From contig JAEWGT010000009.1 of assembly GCA_023388175.1 (NCBI GenBank), forward strand, positions 434,001-498,000: a stretch of 64,000 nt of DNA, written 5' to 3'. The DNA comes from Pseudomonadota bacterium. GTDB taxonomy: Bacteria > Pseudomonadota > Alphaproteobacteria > Rhizobiales > Devosiaceae. Numbering within the stretch: the stretch's first letter is position 1; every line of letters begins with the position of its first letter. The notes under the pieces were generated by a model. It worked only from the letters and a program-made list of their open reading frames with translations, did no database searches and was not told where the DNA came from. A program made the translations under genes and the position numbers. Below, in pieces: positions 33,104 through 41,558 of this stretch.

Positions 33104-34915
33104 ATGGCCGCTCCCCCGCTTCTCACCCTTCAGAACATTCAGCTCACCTTCGGCGGCACGCAATTGCTCGAAGCTGCGGAACTGATCGTATCGCCCGGCC
33201 AGCGTGTCGCACTTGTGGGACGCAATGGCTCTGGCAAGTCCACCCTGCTCAAGATTGCGGCAGGCCTGGTCCAGCATGATGGTGGCAAACGCTTTGCAGA
33301 ACCCAGCGCCACCATCCGCTATCTGCCGCAGGAGCCCGATCTTTCCGCCTATGCGACCACGCTTGCCTATGTCGAGGCGGGGCTGGCGCCGGGCGACGAT
33401 CTCTACCGCGCCCAGTATCTGCTCAATGCCCTCGGGCTGACGGGTGAGGAGAATCCGGCCAATCTCTCGGGCGGTGAGGGCCGCCGCGCGGCTCTTGCGC
33501 GTGTGCTCGCGCCCCAGCCCGACGTGCTGCTGCTCGACGAGCCCACCAACCATCTCGATCTGCCGGTCATCGAATGGTTGCAGGATGAACTCGACCAGAT
33601 GCGTTCGGCCATGGTGCTGATCAGCCATGACCGGCGCTTCCTGTCCGACCTCACCCGCTCCACCGTCTGGCTCGACCGGGGCATTACCCGCCGTATCGAA
33701 AAAGGCTTTTCCGCCTTCGAGGGCTGGCGCGATGAGGTGCTGGAGCAGGAGGAAAAGGACCGCCATAAGCTCGATCGCCAGATCGTGCGCGAGGAACACT
33801 GGCTGCGCTATGGCGTCACTGCCCGCCGCAAACGCAATGTCGGCCGCCTCGAACGGCTTGCAAATCTGCGACAGGACCGGCGCGATCAGCGCAAGGTGAC
33901 CGGCAATGTCACCCTGGCGGTCAGCGAGGGGCGCACGTCCGGCGCGCTGGTGGCAGAGGCGGAGAATATCTCCAAGAGCTTTGGCGAGCGCACCGTGGTC
34001 AGGGATTTTTCCACCCGCGTGCTGCGCGGCGACCGCGTCGGCATTGTCGGTCCAAATGGCGCCGGCAAGACCACGCTGATCAAGATGCTGACGGGACTGC
34101 TTGAACCCGATAGCGGCAATATCAAGCTGGGCTCGGCCATCGAACTGGCCATGCTCGATCAGGGCCGTGCGCGGCTTGAGCCTGAAACGCGCCTGCGCGA
34201 CGCGCTGACGGGCGGCGGCAGCGACACCATCCATGTCAATGGCGAGCAGAAGCACGTCATGGGCTACATGCAGGATTTCCTGTTTTCGCCTGAACAGGCC
34301 AATACCCCCATCGGCAAGCTGTCGGGCGGGGAGCGCGCCCGTGTCGCTTTGGCCCGTGCGCTTTCCCTGCCGTCCAATTTCCTCGTACTGGACGAACCCA
34401 CCAACGATCTCGACCTCGAAACCCTCGACCTCCTTGAGGAAATGGTCTCCGACTATGCCGGCACGGTCGTCGTTGTCAGCCATGATCGTGATTTCCTCGA
34501 CCGCGTGGCCACCTCGGTGATCATGGCCGAGGGAGACGGGCGCTGGACCGAATATGCCGGTGGTTATTCCGACATGGTCGTCCAGCGCGGCGAGGGTGTT
34601 ACCGCCCGCACCCTCGAAAAGGCATCCAAAGCCGAAAAACCGAAGGCCGGCCCGGCTGCATCCGCGGCAAGCGCCAAGCGCAAGCTGAGCTTCAAGGAAA
34701 AGCACGCTCTCGAAACCCTGCCCAGGGACATCGAGAAGCTCGACGCCGAGATCAAGGCGCTCAACACCGCGCTTTCGGACCCGGCCTTTTACACCAGGGA
34801 CCCCGCCGGCTTTGCTGCAAAGTCAAAGACGCTTGAAGCTACGGAGGCAAAGAAAGCCGCGGCCGAAGAGCAATGGCTGGAACTCGAAATGCTGCGCGAA
34901 GAGCTGGAAGCCTAG
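33104..34915 (+). CDS. ABC-F family ATPase (Uup-like)
   Basis: A 603-residue soluble protein with two ABC domains and no membrane part. Walker A loops are GRNGSGKS (about residue 40) and GPNGAGKT (about 323); signatures are LSGGEGRR and LSGGERAR; both Walker B regions read LLLDEPTNHLDL or VLDEPTNDLDLE. The interdomain linker is charged and the C-terminus (after about residue 520) is a lysine-rich coiled coil, the CTD of Uup. ABC-F proteins act on ribosomes; Uup also affects transposon excision. The ATG at 33104 is preceded by a terminator and a candidate leader RNA, so expression may be attenuated. Confidence 0.93.
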   Translation: MAAPPLLTLQNIQLTFGGTQLLEAAELIVSPGQRVALVGRNGSGKSTLLKIAAGLVQHDGGKRFAEPSATIRYLPQEPDLSAYATTLAYVEAGLAPGDDLYRAQYLLNALGLTGEENPANLSGGEGRRAALARVLAPQPDVLLLDEPTNHLDLPVIEWLQDELDQMRSAMVLISHDRRFLSDLTRSTVWLDRGITRRIEKGFSAFEGWRDEVLEQEEKDRHKLDRQIVREEHWLRYGVTARRKRNVGRLERLANLRQDRRDQRKVTGNVTLAVSEGRTSGALVAEAENISKSFGERTVVRDFSTRVLRGDRVGIVGPNGAGKTTLIKMLTGLLEPDSGNIKLGSAIELAMLDQGRARLEPETRLRDALTGGGSDTIHVNGEQKHVMGYMQDFLFSPEQANTPIGKLSGGERARVALARALSLPSNFLVLDEPTNDLDLETLDLLEEMVSDYAGTVVVVSHDRDFLDRVATSVIMAEGDGRWTEYAGGYSDMVVQRGEGVTARTLEKASKAEKPKAGPAASAASAKRKLSFKEKHALETLPRDIEKLDAEIKALNTALSDPAFYTRDPAGFAAKSKTLEATEAKKAAAEEQWLELEMLREELEA

Positions 34916-34940
34916 AGCCCTCAAGCTTTGGGCAATTCGC

Positions 34941-34984
34941 CATGGTCCCAAGAACCATGTCACCCCGCCTTCGCCGGGATGACA
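34941..34984. repeat. Two adjacent hairpins between convergent genes
   Basis: CATGGT (34941-34946) and ACCATG (34954-34959) form one stem. A second, imperfect hairpin at 34958-34984 joins TGTCA with TGACA around CCCCGCC-TTCG-CCGGG, resembling the GTCA-CCCCG-type palindromic repeats common in Alphaproteobacteria. No T run follows. The pair lies between the stops of the ABC-F gene and the LacI gene and probably marks their shared 3' region. Confidence 0.5.
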
Positions 34985-35024
34985 GCCGGGCTAGCAAATG
35001 CGTCGCTGCCGAAGCGGAAGGCCC

Positions 35025-36071
35025 TCAAGCCTTCCAGTCGAATTTCGGCTGCGCCAGATAATGCAATCCCTCGGTCTCGCCTGCAATCTGCCGCAACAGG
35101 ATGCGGCCCAGATTGCGCCCGGCATCGGAGAAATCCTCCTGCACGGTTTCCGCATTGGGCTGGAACTGCATGAACATCGAGGTCGATTGCTTGGTGACCA
35201 CATGGGCGTTTTGCCCGAGGATCAGCCCGGCATCTGTCAGCGCCCCGATCACCGCTAGCGCCGAGACTTCCGACGCGCAGACATAGCCGTCGGGCGGCTC
35301 GGCGCGTTTGGCGCGCTTCATCACGTAATTGCGGATCGCATCGGTTGGACTGGAAAGGTTCACATCCGCGGCAAATTCAAAGGCGATACCCGTCTCCGCT
35401 GCGGCGCGCGCCATGCCGGCACGCAGATGTTCGGTATAGTTGAGCGCGCTGTCCGGCAGGATGATCGACACCTTGCGGCAACCCTTGGCTGCCAGCCTTT
35501 TGGTGGCGCCATAGGCATAACTGTCATTGTCGAAGTCGACATAGGCATGCGGCTCGGGCCACTGGCTGCGGCCATGGCTCACAAAGGGGAAATCATTGTC
35601 GAGCAGGAAACGGACGCGCTCGTCGAATGATTCCGTCTTGGAAAAGATCACCCCATCGGCCATCCGGTTGCGCACGATATGACGCACGGGATCAAGCGGC
35701 GGCACATTGCGGAACAGCGGTGTGATGACGAGATGGTAGGCGGTGTCGCGCAGCGCCTCGGTGATGCCGGTCACCAGATTGGTGCCGAAACCATAGATCT
35801 GCTCGTCCGGTTCCAGAATGAGCGTTACCACATTGGTGCGGCCCGTCTTGAGACGCAGCGCGGCGCGGTCGGGCAGATAGCCTATTTCCGCCGCGATCTT
35901 CTGCACCCGGTCGCGCGTATCCTGAGCCAGCTCGGGCGCATTGTTGAGGGCGCGCGAAATGGTGGTGACGGCCAGGCCGGTCATTTGGGCGATGGTCTTC
36001 AGGGTCGGCTTGCCGGACGGCTTCGCCCCCCGCTTGCCGCGCGTCACGGGCGGTAACTCTTCGTCGGACAC
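35025..36071 (-). CDS. LacI family transcriptional regulator
   Basis: A 348-residue regulator. The helix-turn-helix reads TLKTIAQMTGLAVTTISRALNNAPELAQDTRDRVQKIAAEIGY with the hinge following. The ligand-binding half starts TNVVTLILEPDEQIYGFG and is a periplasmic-binding-protein fold expected to bind a sugar. I start at the GTG at 36071 because GGGAGGAAAAC stands directly upstream at good spacing. The regulator is not next to a sugar operon, so its target is unclear. A perfect palindrome at 36176-36197 is a likely operator, perhaps for autoregulation. Confidence 0.9.
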   Translation of the reverse strand: MSDEELPPVTRGKRGAKPSGKPTLKTIAQMTGLAVTTISRALNNAPELAQDTRDRVQKIAAEIGYLPDRAALRLKTGRTNVVTLILEPDEQIYGFGTNLVTGITEALRDTAYHLVITPLFRNVPPLDPVRHIVRNRMADGVIFSKTESFDERVRFLLDNDFPFVSHGRSQWPEPHAYVDFDNDSYAYGATKRLAAKGCRKVSIILPDSALNYTEHLRAGMARAAAETGIAFEFAADVNLSSPTDAIRNYVMKRAKRAEPPDGYVCASEVSALAVIGALTDAGLILGQNAHVVTKQSTSMFMQFQPNAETVQEDFSDAGRNLGRILLRQIAGETEGLHYLAQPKFDWKA

Positions 36072-36175
36072 GTTTTCCTCCCGCCCGCCGTTGATCGGCG
36101 GGGACGCTGAAACAGGGAAAAACAAGAACAGATTGCACGCCTCGGCGCAAGCGCAATGCGATGAATCAAATATGA

Positions 36176-36197
36176 CTTGATAATTCAGGTTATCAAG
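36176..36197. promoter_or_regulatory. Palindromic operator upstream of the LacI gene
   Basis: CTTGATAA (36176-36183) and TTATCAAG (36190-36197) are perfect 8-bp inverted arms around TTCAGG. The site is 105 bp upstream of the LacI-family start at 36071. Symmetry and place suit an operator for this regulator, although the spacer is longer than the usual central CG of LacI sites. Confidence 0.5.
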
Positions 36198-36353
36198 GAT
36201 AGACCAAAGTAGAGCAGGCTTTTTCGCTTTTTCGTCGCTTTACGCACCGTGGGGCACTGGCAAAATTGCATTGGCTTACCTATCTTGCCTTTGCCGCGCC
36301 GCAATGGCGTGGTCAAACCCCATTCGTCCAACACCGCAAGGAAAGGAATGACG

Positions 36354-36461
36354 ATGACGACATCGACGACCTTCACTCTCCATGCAGCGTGTTCGACCGT
36401 AGTACTCCGAATTACCAGCGCCAAACGCTGGCAAGGGTCCTGTCGCCAGAAACGAATGTGA
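36354..36461 (+). CDS. Possible very small protein
   Basis: A 35-residue frame starting MTTSTTFTLHAACS and ending RWQGSCRQKRM. An ATG six bases earlier (36348) is also in frame. AAGGAAAGGA at 36338-36347 is a good Shine-Dalgarno for either start, which is the main reason to list it. I know no family. It is basic at the C-terminus. It could be a leader peptide or chance. Confidence 0.25.
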   Translation: MTTSTTFTLHAACSTVVLRITSAKRWQGSCRQKRM

Positions 36462-36579
36462 TCTCCGTCACATCCCCGTCTCACAAACCCGATAGAATCC
36501 GCGTCGCTGGCTCAAGGTGCAGCCTCCCCAGAGGGAGCGCGCCCGTCGATGACCCGACGCGCAAGTGGAGTACCCACCA

Positions 36580-36795
36580 ATGCAGGAAAATAGTCTCAAC
36601 CGGGCCGAAAGGCTCAGGCCCATCGTGATAGAAGTTGGCGGCGAGCCGCAGGGCGTCGTCGTGCCGGCGGATGAGGGATACAGGTTCCTCGCCGTCAAGC
36701 TTCCTGCCTTTCCGATAGACGGGCAGCTTTTCTCCAATATCGAACTGGCCCATCTGGCGGTGCGCCGGGCGGTCGAAGGCAACGAGGCCGCATAA
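36580..36795 (+). CDS. Small hypothetical protein (71 residues)
   Basis: A 71-residue protein starting MQENSLNRAERLRPIVIEVGG and ending AHLAVRRAVEGNEAA. No family is recognised. It looks real because codon use is like its neighbours, GTGGAG lies about 9 bases upstream of the ATG, and a strong terminator starts right at its stop codon. No signal peptide or membrane segment. It might be a small soluble regulator or beta-strand-rich protein; nothing in the sequence decides this. Confidence 0.6.
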   Translation: MQENSLNRAERLRPIVIEVGGEPQGVVVPADEGYRFLAVKLPAFPIDGQLFSNIELAHLAVRRAVEGNEAA

Positions 36796-36824
36796 AAAAG
36801 CCGGTGGCATGACCACCGGCTTTT
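36791..36824. terminator. Bidirectional intrinsic terminator
   Basis: AAAGCCGGTGG and CCACCGGCTTT form an 11-bp stem around CATGA, with an A run on the left and a T run on the right. It separates the plus-strand 71-residue gene (stop 36795) from the minus-strand 68-residue gene (stop 36846) and can end transcripts from both sides. Confidence 0.9.
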
Positions 36825-36845
36825 CTCAACGTCAATTGCTATGGC

Positions 36846-37052
36846 TCAGCCATCGTTTGTGGCATTTAACTCGTCGGGCCGTTTCCCCTCCGAGATCGGC
36901 GGCACCGGGTCCAGCGCCCGATCAACCGCTTCTGCCAGCGCATCCACATCGATCCGCGAGGCGCCGGCCTGCGCCTGGCGTTCGATTTCTGCAGCGAGCG
37001 CGGTGGCAATGGCCTGCCGGCGGATCGTGCTATTGTCCTCAGCCGTTTCCAT
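36846..37052 (-). CDS. Small hypothetical protein downstream of phnN (68 residues)
   Basis: A 68-residue acidic, mostly helical protein: METAEDNSTIRRQAIATALA, then IDVDALAEAVDRAL, ending ELNATNDG. No family is recognised. The start at 37052 has AGGGA about 9 bases upstream; an ATG at 37073 is an alternative. It overlaps the preceding small membrane-protein gene by 14 bases, so both belong to the phnM-phnN transcript. Function unknown. Confidence 0.55.
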   Translation of the reverse strand: METAEDNSTIRRQAIATALAAEIERQAQAGASRIDVDALAEAVDRALDPVPPISEGKRPDELNATNDG

Positions 37053-37188
37053 CGATGGAAATCCCTGTTTCATCGACGCGCACCTCGATGCCGGGGCGGG
37101 CCTGTTCCTGTTGATAGGTGTAGATGGCGAATGCAATGACCGCGACAGCCAGCACGGCGATCACGGCAAAAAGACCATTACGGGACAC
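37039..37188 (-). CDS. Small single-pass membrane protein downstream of phnN
   Basis: A 49-residue protein with a hydrophobic stretch NGLFAVIAVLAVAVIAFAIY and then a polar tail RPGIEVRVDETGISIDGNG. I prefer the GTG at 37188 because AGGAG lies 7 bases upstream. The alternative is the ATG at 37251, which overlaps the phnN stop (ATGA) and adds 21 residues. The protein is probably anchored in the inner membrane with a periplasmic or cytoplasmic tail. No family is recognised. Confidence 0.5.
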   Translation of the reverse strand: MSRNGLFAVIAVLAVAVIAFAIYTYQQEQARPGIEVRVDETGISIDGNG

Positions 37189-37247
37189 GAGGAAACTCCT
37201 GACGCTTTTGGTTCCGAACCGGACCAACGCGCGAGGAGCGGAAATGT

Positions 37248-37838
37248 TCATTCCTGGGCGATCTGCCGCAAGGCCATGACGAAGGCGGTCACCCCTATGC
37301 CCACAGAGCTGGAATTGTCGATGACGATAGGCGAAACATCGGCGGGCAGCGCCGCCCCCTCGCGGGCGAGCCGCGCGACGATCTGGTCGCGGTTTTCCCG
37401 CCCCCTCTTCGCCAGCCTCTGGGCGCGAAGCGAAATTTCGGCGGAAACTTGCAGCACCCGGCAGAGCGGGTATTTTGCTATGGCCTGCGGCACGGCGTGA
37501 CGGGAAATATTGGCCACCACGACGCGCCCCAATGTCAGGTCCGTATCCACCCCGATAGGCAGTGCATAGTCGAGTCCGTGGGCCTGCCAGGTCAGCGCAA
37601 AGCGCCCGGCGGATTCAGCTTCGGCAAATTCCACAGGATCGAGGCTGACGTGATCTTCAAGGTCGATATCGGCTGGTCGTGTTACCAGCCGTCGCACAAA
37701 GCTGAAGCGCTTGTCGCCCTCCAGCGCCTTGCGGGCCCCGCCGATCAGTGTGTCCTTGCCGACTCCCGAAGGGCCGATCACCAGTACCAGTACGCCCGGC
37801 GGCCTGTCGCTCAACTCACCCGCAATCCCTCGCGCCAC
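37248..37838 (-). CDS. phnN: Ribose 1,5-bisphosphate phosphokinase
   Basis: A 196-residue P-loop kinase of the guanylate-kinase-like PhnN family. Walker A is GPSGVGKDT near residues 22-30, followed by RRLVTRPADIDLEDHVSLDPVEF, a PhnN signature. It phosphorylates ribose 1,5-bisphosphate to PRPP, the last step of the C-P lyase pathway. The GTG at 37838 overlaps the phnM end by 28 bases; a TTG at 37814 is an alternative. The genes phnG to phnL are not in the window. Confidence 0.88.
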   Translation of the reverse strand: MARGIAGELSDRPPGVLVLVIGPSGVGKDTLIGGARKALEGDKRFSFVRRLVTRPADIDLEDHVSLDPVEFAEAESAGRFALTWQAHGLDYALPIGVDTDLTLGRVVVANISRHAVPQAIAKYPLCRVLQVSAEISLRAQRLAKRGRENRDQIVARLAREGAALPADVSPIVIDNSSSVGIGVTAFVMALRQIAQE

Positions 37839-38956
37839 ACCGCCCGCACCACCGGCAGCGGCGCATTGGCGGCGACGCGGACCAGATCGGCTCTCTTGCC
37901 CGGCGCGATCTCGCCCCGGTCAGTCAGTCCGGCAGCGCGCGCCGGATTGCGTGTAACGGTAGCCAAGGCGCGGGCGAGGTCAAGGCCCTCGACCCGTTGC
38001 GGCAGAAGGAAAGCCGCTTGCAACAACGCAAAGGGCACATAATCGGAACTGAGAATGTCGAGCAGGCCCGCTGCCACGAGATCGGTGGCCGAGATATTGC
38101 CCGAATGGGACTTGCCCCGCACCACATTGGGCGCACCCATCAAAATGGCGAGGCCCGCATCGTGGGCCGCCGCCGCTGCTTCCAGCGTCGTGGGAAACTC
38201 GGAGATCGCCACCCCGTCTTCGGCAGCTTCCTCGACATGGGAGAGGGTGGCGTCGTCGTGGCTGGCCAGTGCCAGTTCCAGTTCCCTGGCGCGTTCGACG
38301 ATCGCTTTGCGGTTTTGCGCCGAATAGCGCTCATGCTCGGCCTGCCGCGCATCGAGATAGGCCTGCAATTCCTCTGCCGTTCGGCCCATCTGCTTGGCGT
38401 AGAACCGCTTATAGTCCTCAAGCGAGCGAAACTGACGCTGGCCGGGCGTGTGATCCATCACCGAAGCCAGCCGGGTCAGGGGATGATAGGCCAGGGCGTC
38501 GAAATGTTCGACCACATCATGGCTGGGCAATTCGCAGCGCAGATGGATGAAATGGTCGGCGCGCATCCAGCCTGCCTCACTGCCGCTGCGGATGGCATTG
38601 ACCAGTTTTTCCGCATGGCCGAGCATTTCGGGCATATCGACATCCGAGCCGATGCGCACCGCGTCGAATACGGTGGTGATGCCCGATCCGGCAACCTGCG
38701 CGTCGTGGGCATGCAAGGCCGCCAACGGGTCCCAGAATACGCCGGGGCGCGGGCGATAATGATTTTCGAGGTGGTCGGTATGCAGCTCGACCAGGCCCGG
38801 AATGAGGAAATCACCATTCAGATCCTCGCCGCTCCGCGCGCTGCCCGTATCCACGGCGACGATCTGTCCATCCATGATGCTGACACTGCCGGTGATGACT
38901 TCATCGGCCAGCACGATCCGCGCATTGGTGAAAACGGTCTCAGACAATTCTTTCAT
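37811..38956 (-). CDS. phnM: Alpha-D-ribose 1-methylphosphonate 5-triphosphate diphosphatase
   Basis: A 381-residue amidohydrolase-fold enzyme that releases pyrophosphate in the C-P lyase pathway. Metal ligands appear as IPGLVELHTDHLENHYRPRPG near residues 50-70, and the C-terminus LLDILSSDYVPFALLQAAF is typical. The length equals that of E. coli PhnM. It overlaps the DUF1045 gene upstream by 17 bases and phnN downstream by 28, so the three are one transcript on the minus strand. Confidence 0.93.
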   Translation of the reverse strand: MKELSETVFTNARIVLADEVITGSVSIMDGQIVAVDTGSARSGEDLNGDFLIPGLVELHTDHLENHYRPRPGVFWDPLAALHAHDAQVAGSGITTVFDAVRIGSDVDMPEMLGHAEKLVNAIRSGSEAGWMRADHFIHLRCELPSHDVVEHFDALAYHPLTRLASVMDHTPGQRQFRSLEDYKRFYAKQMGRTAEELQAYLDARQAEHERYSAQNRKAIVERARELELALASHDDATLSHVEEAAEDGVAISEFPTTLEAAAAAHDAGLAILMGAPNVVRGKSHSGNISATDLVAAGLLDILSSDYVPFALLQAAFLLPQRVEGLDLARALATVTRNPARAAGLTDRGEIAPGKRADLVRVAANAPLPVVRAVWREGLRVS

Positions 38957-39641
38957 CCTTCAGGGCGAATTCGGCGATACGTCGGAATGGTTTGCCGCTT
39001 TCCGGCTCGTGATAGAGGACCAGCCGGTCCAGAACGACCGGTGCGTCCAGCGCCGGTCCAAACCAGACACGGGCCGCCTCCAGCAGGTCTGCGCGATCAT
39101 CGGGCTGCAGCCGGTCGGTCAGGGTCATGTGAAAGCGGAACTGTTCCATCACATAGGGATAGCCATAGGTGTCGAGCAATTCCAATTGCCGGTCACTTAG
39201 TCCCTTGGCCGCCCGCGCATCGCGATTGGCGGGATCGAGCGGTGCGCGGAACGGCTCGAAATGGGTGACCACATCGGCCGCGAAATCCTGCAGGGCCGCA
39301 TTGCTTTGCTCCGGCACGAGCGCGAGAAAGCCATCGAGATCGGCAATCTGCAAGTGACCCAGATCGACCGGCGCCTTTCGGGCTGCAAAATCTTCAAGCG
39401 CTGCGCGCAATTGCGCCTCGCTCTGTGCCTCCGCCAGCGCCATGGGCGGCTTGATGGTCGCGTGGAAGCCATAGCGCGCCGCGGACTGCGTCAGGTTGAG
39501 CAGCCGCGTTCGGTCTATTCCGGCAACCGCGCCCTCGATCAGAGACGAGTCCGCCGGGTCGCGGCCCAGCCAGATCGTGGCACGATCCCAAAGCGCGTTG
39601 CTGGCGTCGGGGGCATAGTAGATGGCGAATCTTTGCGGCAT
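38940..39641 (-). CDS. DUF1045 phosphonate-metabolism protein, 2H phosphoesterase type
   Basis: A 233-residue protein of the phosphonate-associated DUF1045 family. It has the two HxT/S motifs of 2H phosphoesterases: YGFHATIKPP (near residue 57) and FRFHMTLTD (near residue 170). 2H enzymes open cyclic phosphodiesters. Because the C-P lyase route makes a ribosyl 1,2-cyclic phosphate, this protein may replace PhnP; that is inference. The ATG at 39641 has GGAG 5 bases upstream. It is the first gene of the DUF1045-phnM-phnN row. Confidence 0.85.
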   Translation of the reverse strand: MPQRFAIYYAPDASNALWDRATIWLGRDPADSSLIEGAVAGIDRTRLLNLTQSAARYGFHATIKPPMALAEAQSEAQLRAALEDFAARKAPVDLGHLQIADLDGFLALVPEQSNAALQDFAADVVTHFEPFRAPLDPANRDARAAKGLSDRQLELLDTYGYPYVMEQFRFHMTLTDRLQPDDRADLLEAARVWFGPALDAPVVLDRLVLYHEPESGKPFRRIAEFALKDERIV

Positions 39642-39794
39642 GAAAACTCCTGCGGGGGAGCTAGTGGAGCTATGTGACAAGTGTTTGACAACCCGCTTGC
39701 ATGCCGAGTTTTCCTTCAGCCGCGTTAGGTCTGGACAAAACAAGCCATGCTGGCCAAAAAAGCCAAGCCTTTCCCTTAGCTGAAAAGACTGCCC

Positions 39795-41048
39795 ATGGAC
39801 CGCTCTTTGCTCGAAAACCTGTTCACGCGAGCGGTGGCGCAGGCCCAGCCGGCACTGGCAGTGGAGCGGCATCTGCCGGCGCGGCCAAAGGGCAGGACTA
39901 TCGTCATCGGCGCAGGCAAGGCCTCGGCTCAGATGGCGCGTGCCTTTGAAAAGGCATGGGTTGGCGAGGTGAGCGGTCTTGTCGTAACCCGTTATGGCTA
40001 CGCGGAAAAATGCGAACGGATCGAAATCGTCGAGGCAGCGCATCCAGTGCCCGACGCGGCGGGGTTCGCCGCAGCACAACGGCTCATGCAGCTGGTGTCG
40101 GGCCTGACCGAAGACGATCTGGTCGTGGCACTGATTTCGGGGGGCGGCTCGTCCCTGCTCCCGGCCCCGGCCGAGGGCCTGGACCTCGTTGATGAACAGG
40201 CGATTAACAAAGCGCTGCTGGCTTCGGGCGCGCCGATCGGGGTGATGAACCTCATCCGCAATCAATTCTCCACCATCAAGGGCGGCCGCCTCGCTGCTGC
40301 CTGTGCCCCGGCACGCGTCGCAACCCTTGTCGTCTCTGATGTGCCGGGCGACGATCCGGCGCTGGTCGCCTCCGGCCCGACCCTGCCGCTGGCCGGTGGC
40401 CGCGCCGAGGCAAGGCGGCTCGCCGGCCTGTACCGGCTCGATCTGCCCGAGGCCGCAGCGAAACTCCTCGCCAGCGACGACAATCTGCCACCCGATGCCG
40501 CCGACCCCGTTTTCGCCCGCAACAGCGTCGCCACCATCGCCTCGGCGGCTCTCTCGCTGGAGGCCGCTGCCGATCTTGCGCGCGAGAATGGCGTCGAGGC
40601 TGCCATCCTTTCCGATTCCATCGAAGGGGAAGCGCGCGACGTGGCGCTGGTGCATGCCGCCATGGCCCGCGAAATTGCCGAACGCAACCGCCCGTTCAAC
40701 AAGCCCGTCGTGCTTCTATCCGGGGGGGAGACCACCGTCACCTTGCGCGGCAAGGGCAGGGGCGGGCGCAATGGCGAATTCATGCTTTCGCTTGCCATTG
40801 CCCTGGACGGCGTCGAAAACGTCTCGGCTCTGGCCGGCGATACCGACGGCATCGACGGCTCGGAAGACAATGCCGGGGCTTTTGTTGATGGCGGCACGGC
40901 CAGCCGCATGCGCGAGGCGGGCGTGGACCCGCAGGCTGCTTTGGCCAATAACGACGCCTATTCGGCCTTTGAGGCCATTGGCGATCTTTTCGTCACCGGC
41001 CCCACCGGCACCAATGTCAATGATTTCCGGGCTATTCTCATCCGCTGA
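39795..41048 (+). CDS. Glycerate 2-kinase (MOFRL family, TtuD/GckA-like)
   Basis: A 417-residue kinase of the GCKA-MOFRL family, long annotated as hydroxypyruvate reductase. The N-terminal half has GAGKASAQMARAFE and ALISGGGSSLLPAPAEGL. The C-terminal MOFRL domain has GKGRGGRNGEFMLSLAIALDG and GDTDGIDGSEDNAGAFVD. It phosphorylates D-glycerate to 2-phosphoglycerate, feeding glyoxylate- or tartronate-derived carbon into glycolysis. It starts at 39795 and is followed 63 bp later by a VOC gene. Confidence 0.92.
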   Translation: MDRSLLENLFTRAVAQAQPALAVERHLPARPKGRTIVIGAGKASAQMARAFEKAWVGEVSGLVVTRYGYAEKCERIEIVEAAHPVPDAAGFAAAQRLMQLVSGLTEDDLVVALISGGGSSLLPAPAEGLDLVDEQAINKALLASGAPIGVMNLIRNQFSTIKGGRLAAACAPARVATLVVSDVPGDDPALVASGPTLPLAGGRAEARRLAGLYRLDLPEAAAKLLASDDNLPPDAADPVFARNSVATIASAALSLEAAADLARENGVEAAILSDSIEGEARDVALVHAAMAREIAERNRPFNKPVVLLSGGETTVTLRGKGRGGRNGEFMLSLAIALDGVENVSALAGDTDGIDGSEDNAGAFVDGGTASRMREAGVDPQAALANNDAYSAFEAIGDLFVTGPTGTNVNDFRAILIR

Positions 41049-41111
41049 ACCACCTGCCTTGACAGGCGCGGGCCATGGGCGGAGGCTCTCTCATGGCAGC
41101 GGGAGGCGCGC

Positions 41112-41474
41112 ATGGCTAAGGCTCTGGGTATAGGCGGTATCTTCTTTCGGTCGGCCGATAACAAGGCGCTGGCCCAATGGTACGAGACCCATCTCGGCAT
41201 TACCGAATTGTGGAACCAGCAAGCGGGGCTGACCGTCTTCGCCCCATTCCGGCAGGAGAGTGACTATTTTCCCGCCGACAAGCAGTGGATGATCAATTTC
41301 CGCGTCGATGATCTCGATGCGCTGATGGATCAGCTGCGGGCCGCCGGCATCGCCGTCGAAACGCGGCCCGATGAATGGGACAGCCCGGAAACGGGCCGCT
41401 TTGCTCGTATCCATGATCCTGAGGGCAATCAGATCGAGCTCTGGGAACCGGTCGCCTCGCCCCCTCCGGCATAA
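41112..41474 (+). CDS. VOC family (glyoxalase-like) protein
   Basis: A 120-residue VOC protein: GIGGIFFRSADNKALAQWYETHLGI at the start and RIHDPEGNQIELWEP at the end, which has the final glutamate ligand. The first ligand is again not histidine. It is probably a small metal-dependent or structural VOC protein of unknown substrate. It lies between glycerate kinase and an aldose dehydrogenase on the same strand. The ATG has GGGAGG a few bases upstream. Confidence 0.86.
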   Translation: MAKALGIGGIFFRSADNKALAQWYETHLGITELWNQQAGLTVFAPFRQESDYFPADKQWMINFRVDDLDALMDQLRAAGIAVETRPDEWDSPETGRFARIHDPEGNQIELWEPVASPPPA

Positions 41475-41558
41475 AAATCATACTTTTCTGCATCCTCCAT
41501 CTTGGCAGGCGGGGTCCGGCTCTGCTCTATAGCGCCGATCATTCTGAGGAGCCGGGAC

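Larger units (their letters stand above)
36072..36579. other. Long intergenic region upstream of the LacI gene
   Basis: These 508 bp hold the palindrome at 36176-36197 and one possible short plus-strand reading frame at 36354-36461. Three longer frames on both strands have no coding character. The DNA is less GC-rich near 36160-36250 than its surroundings, as expected for promoters of lacI (minus) and of the downstream genes (plus). I see no RNA gene or mobile element. Confidence 0.6.

Noticed and set aside
32911..33279. 122-residue plus-strand frame through the candidate RNA into the ABC-F start
   Set aside because: It overlaps the ABC-F gene in another frame for over 170 bases and has no stop before it. 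A leader peptide is possible, but a full-length protein is not convincing.
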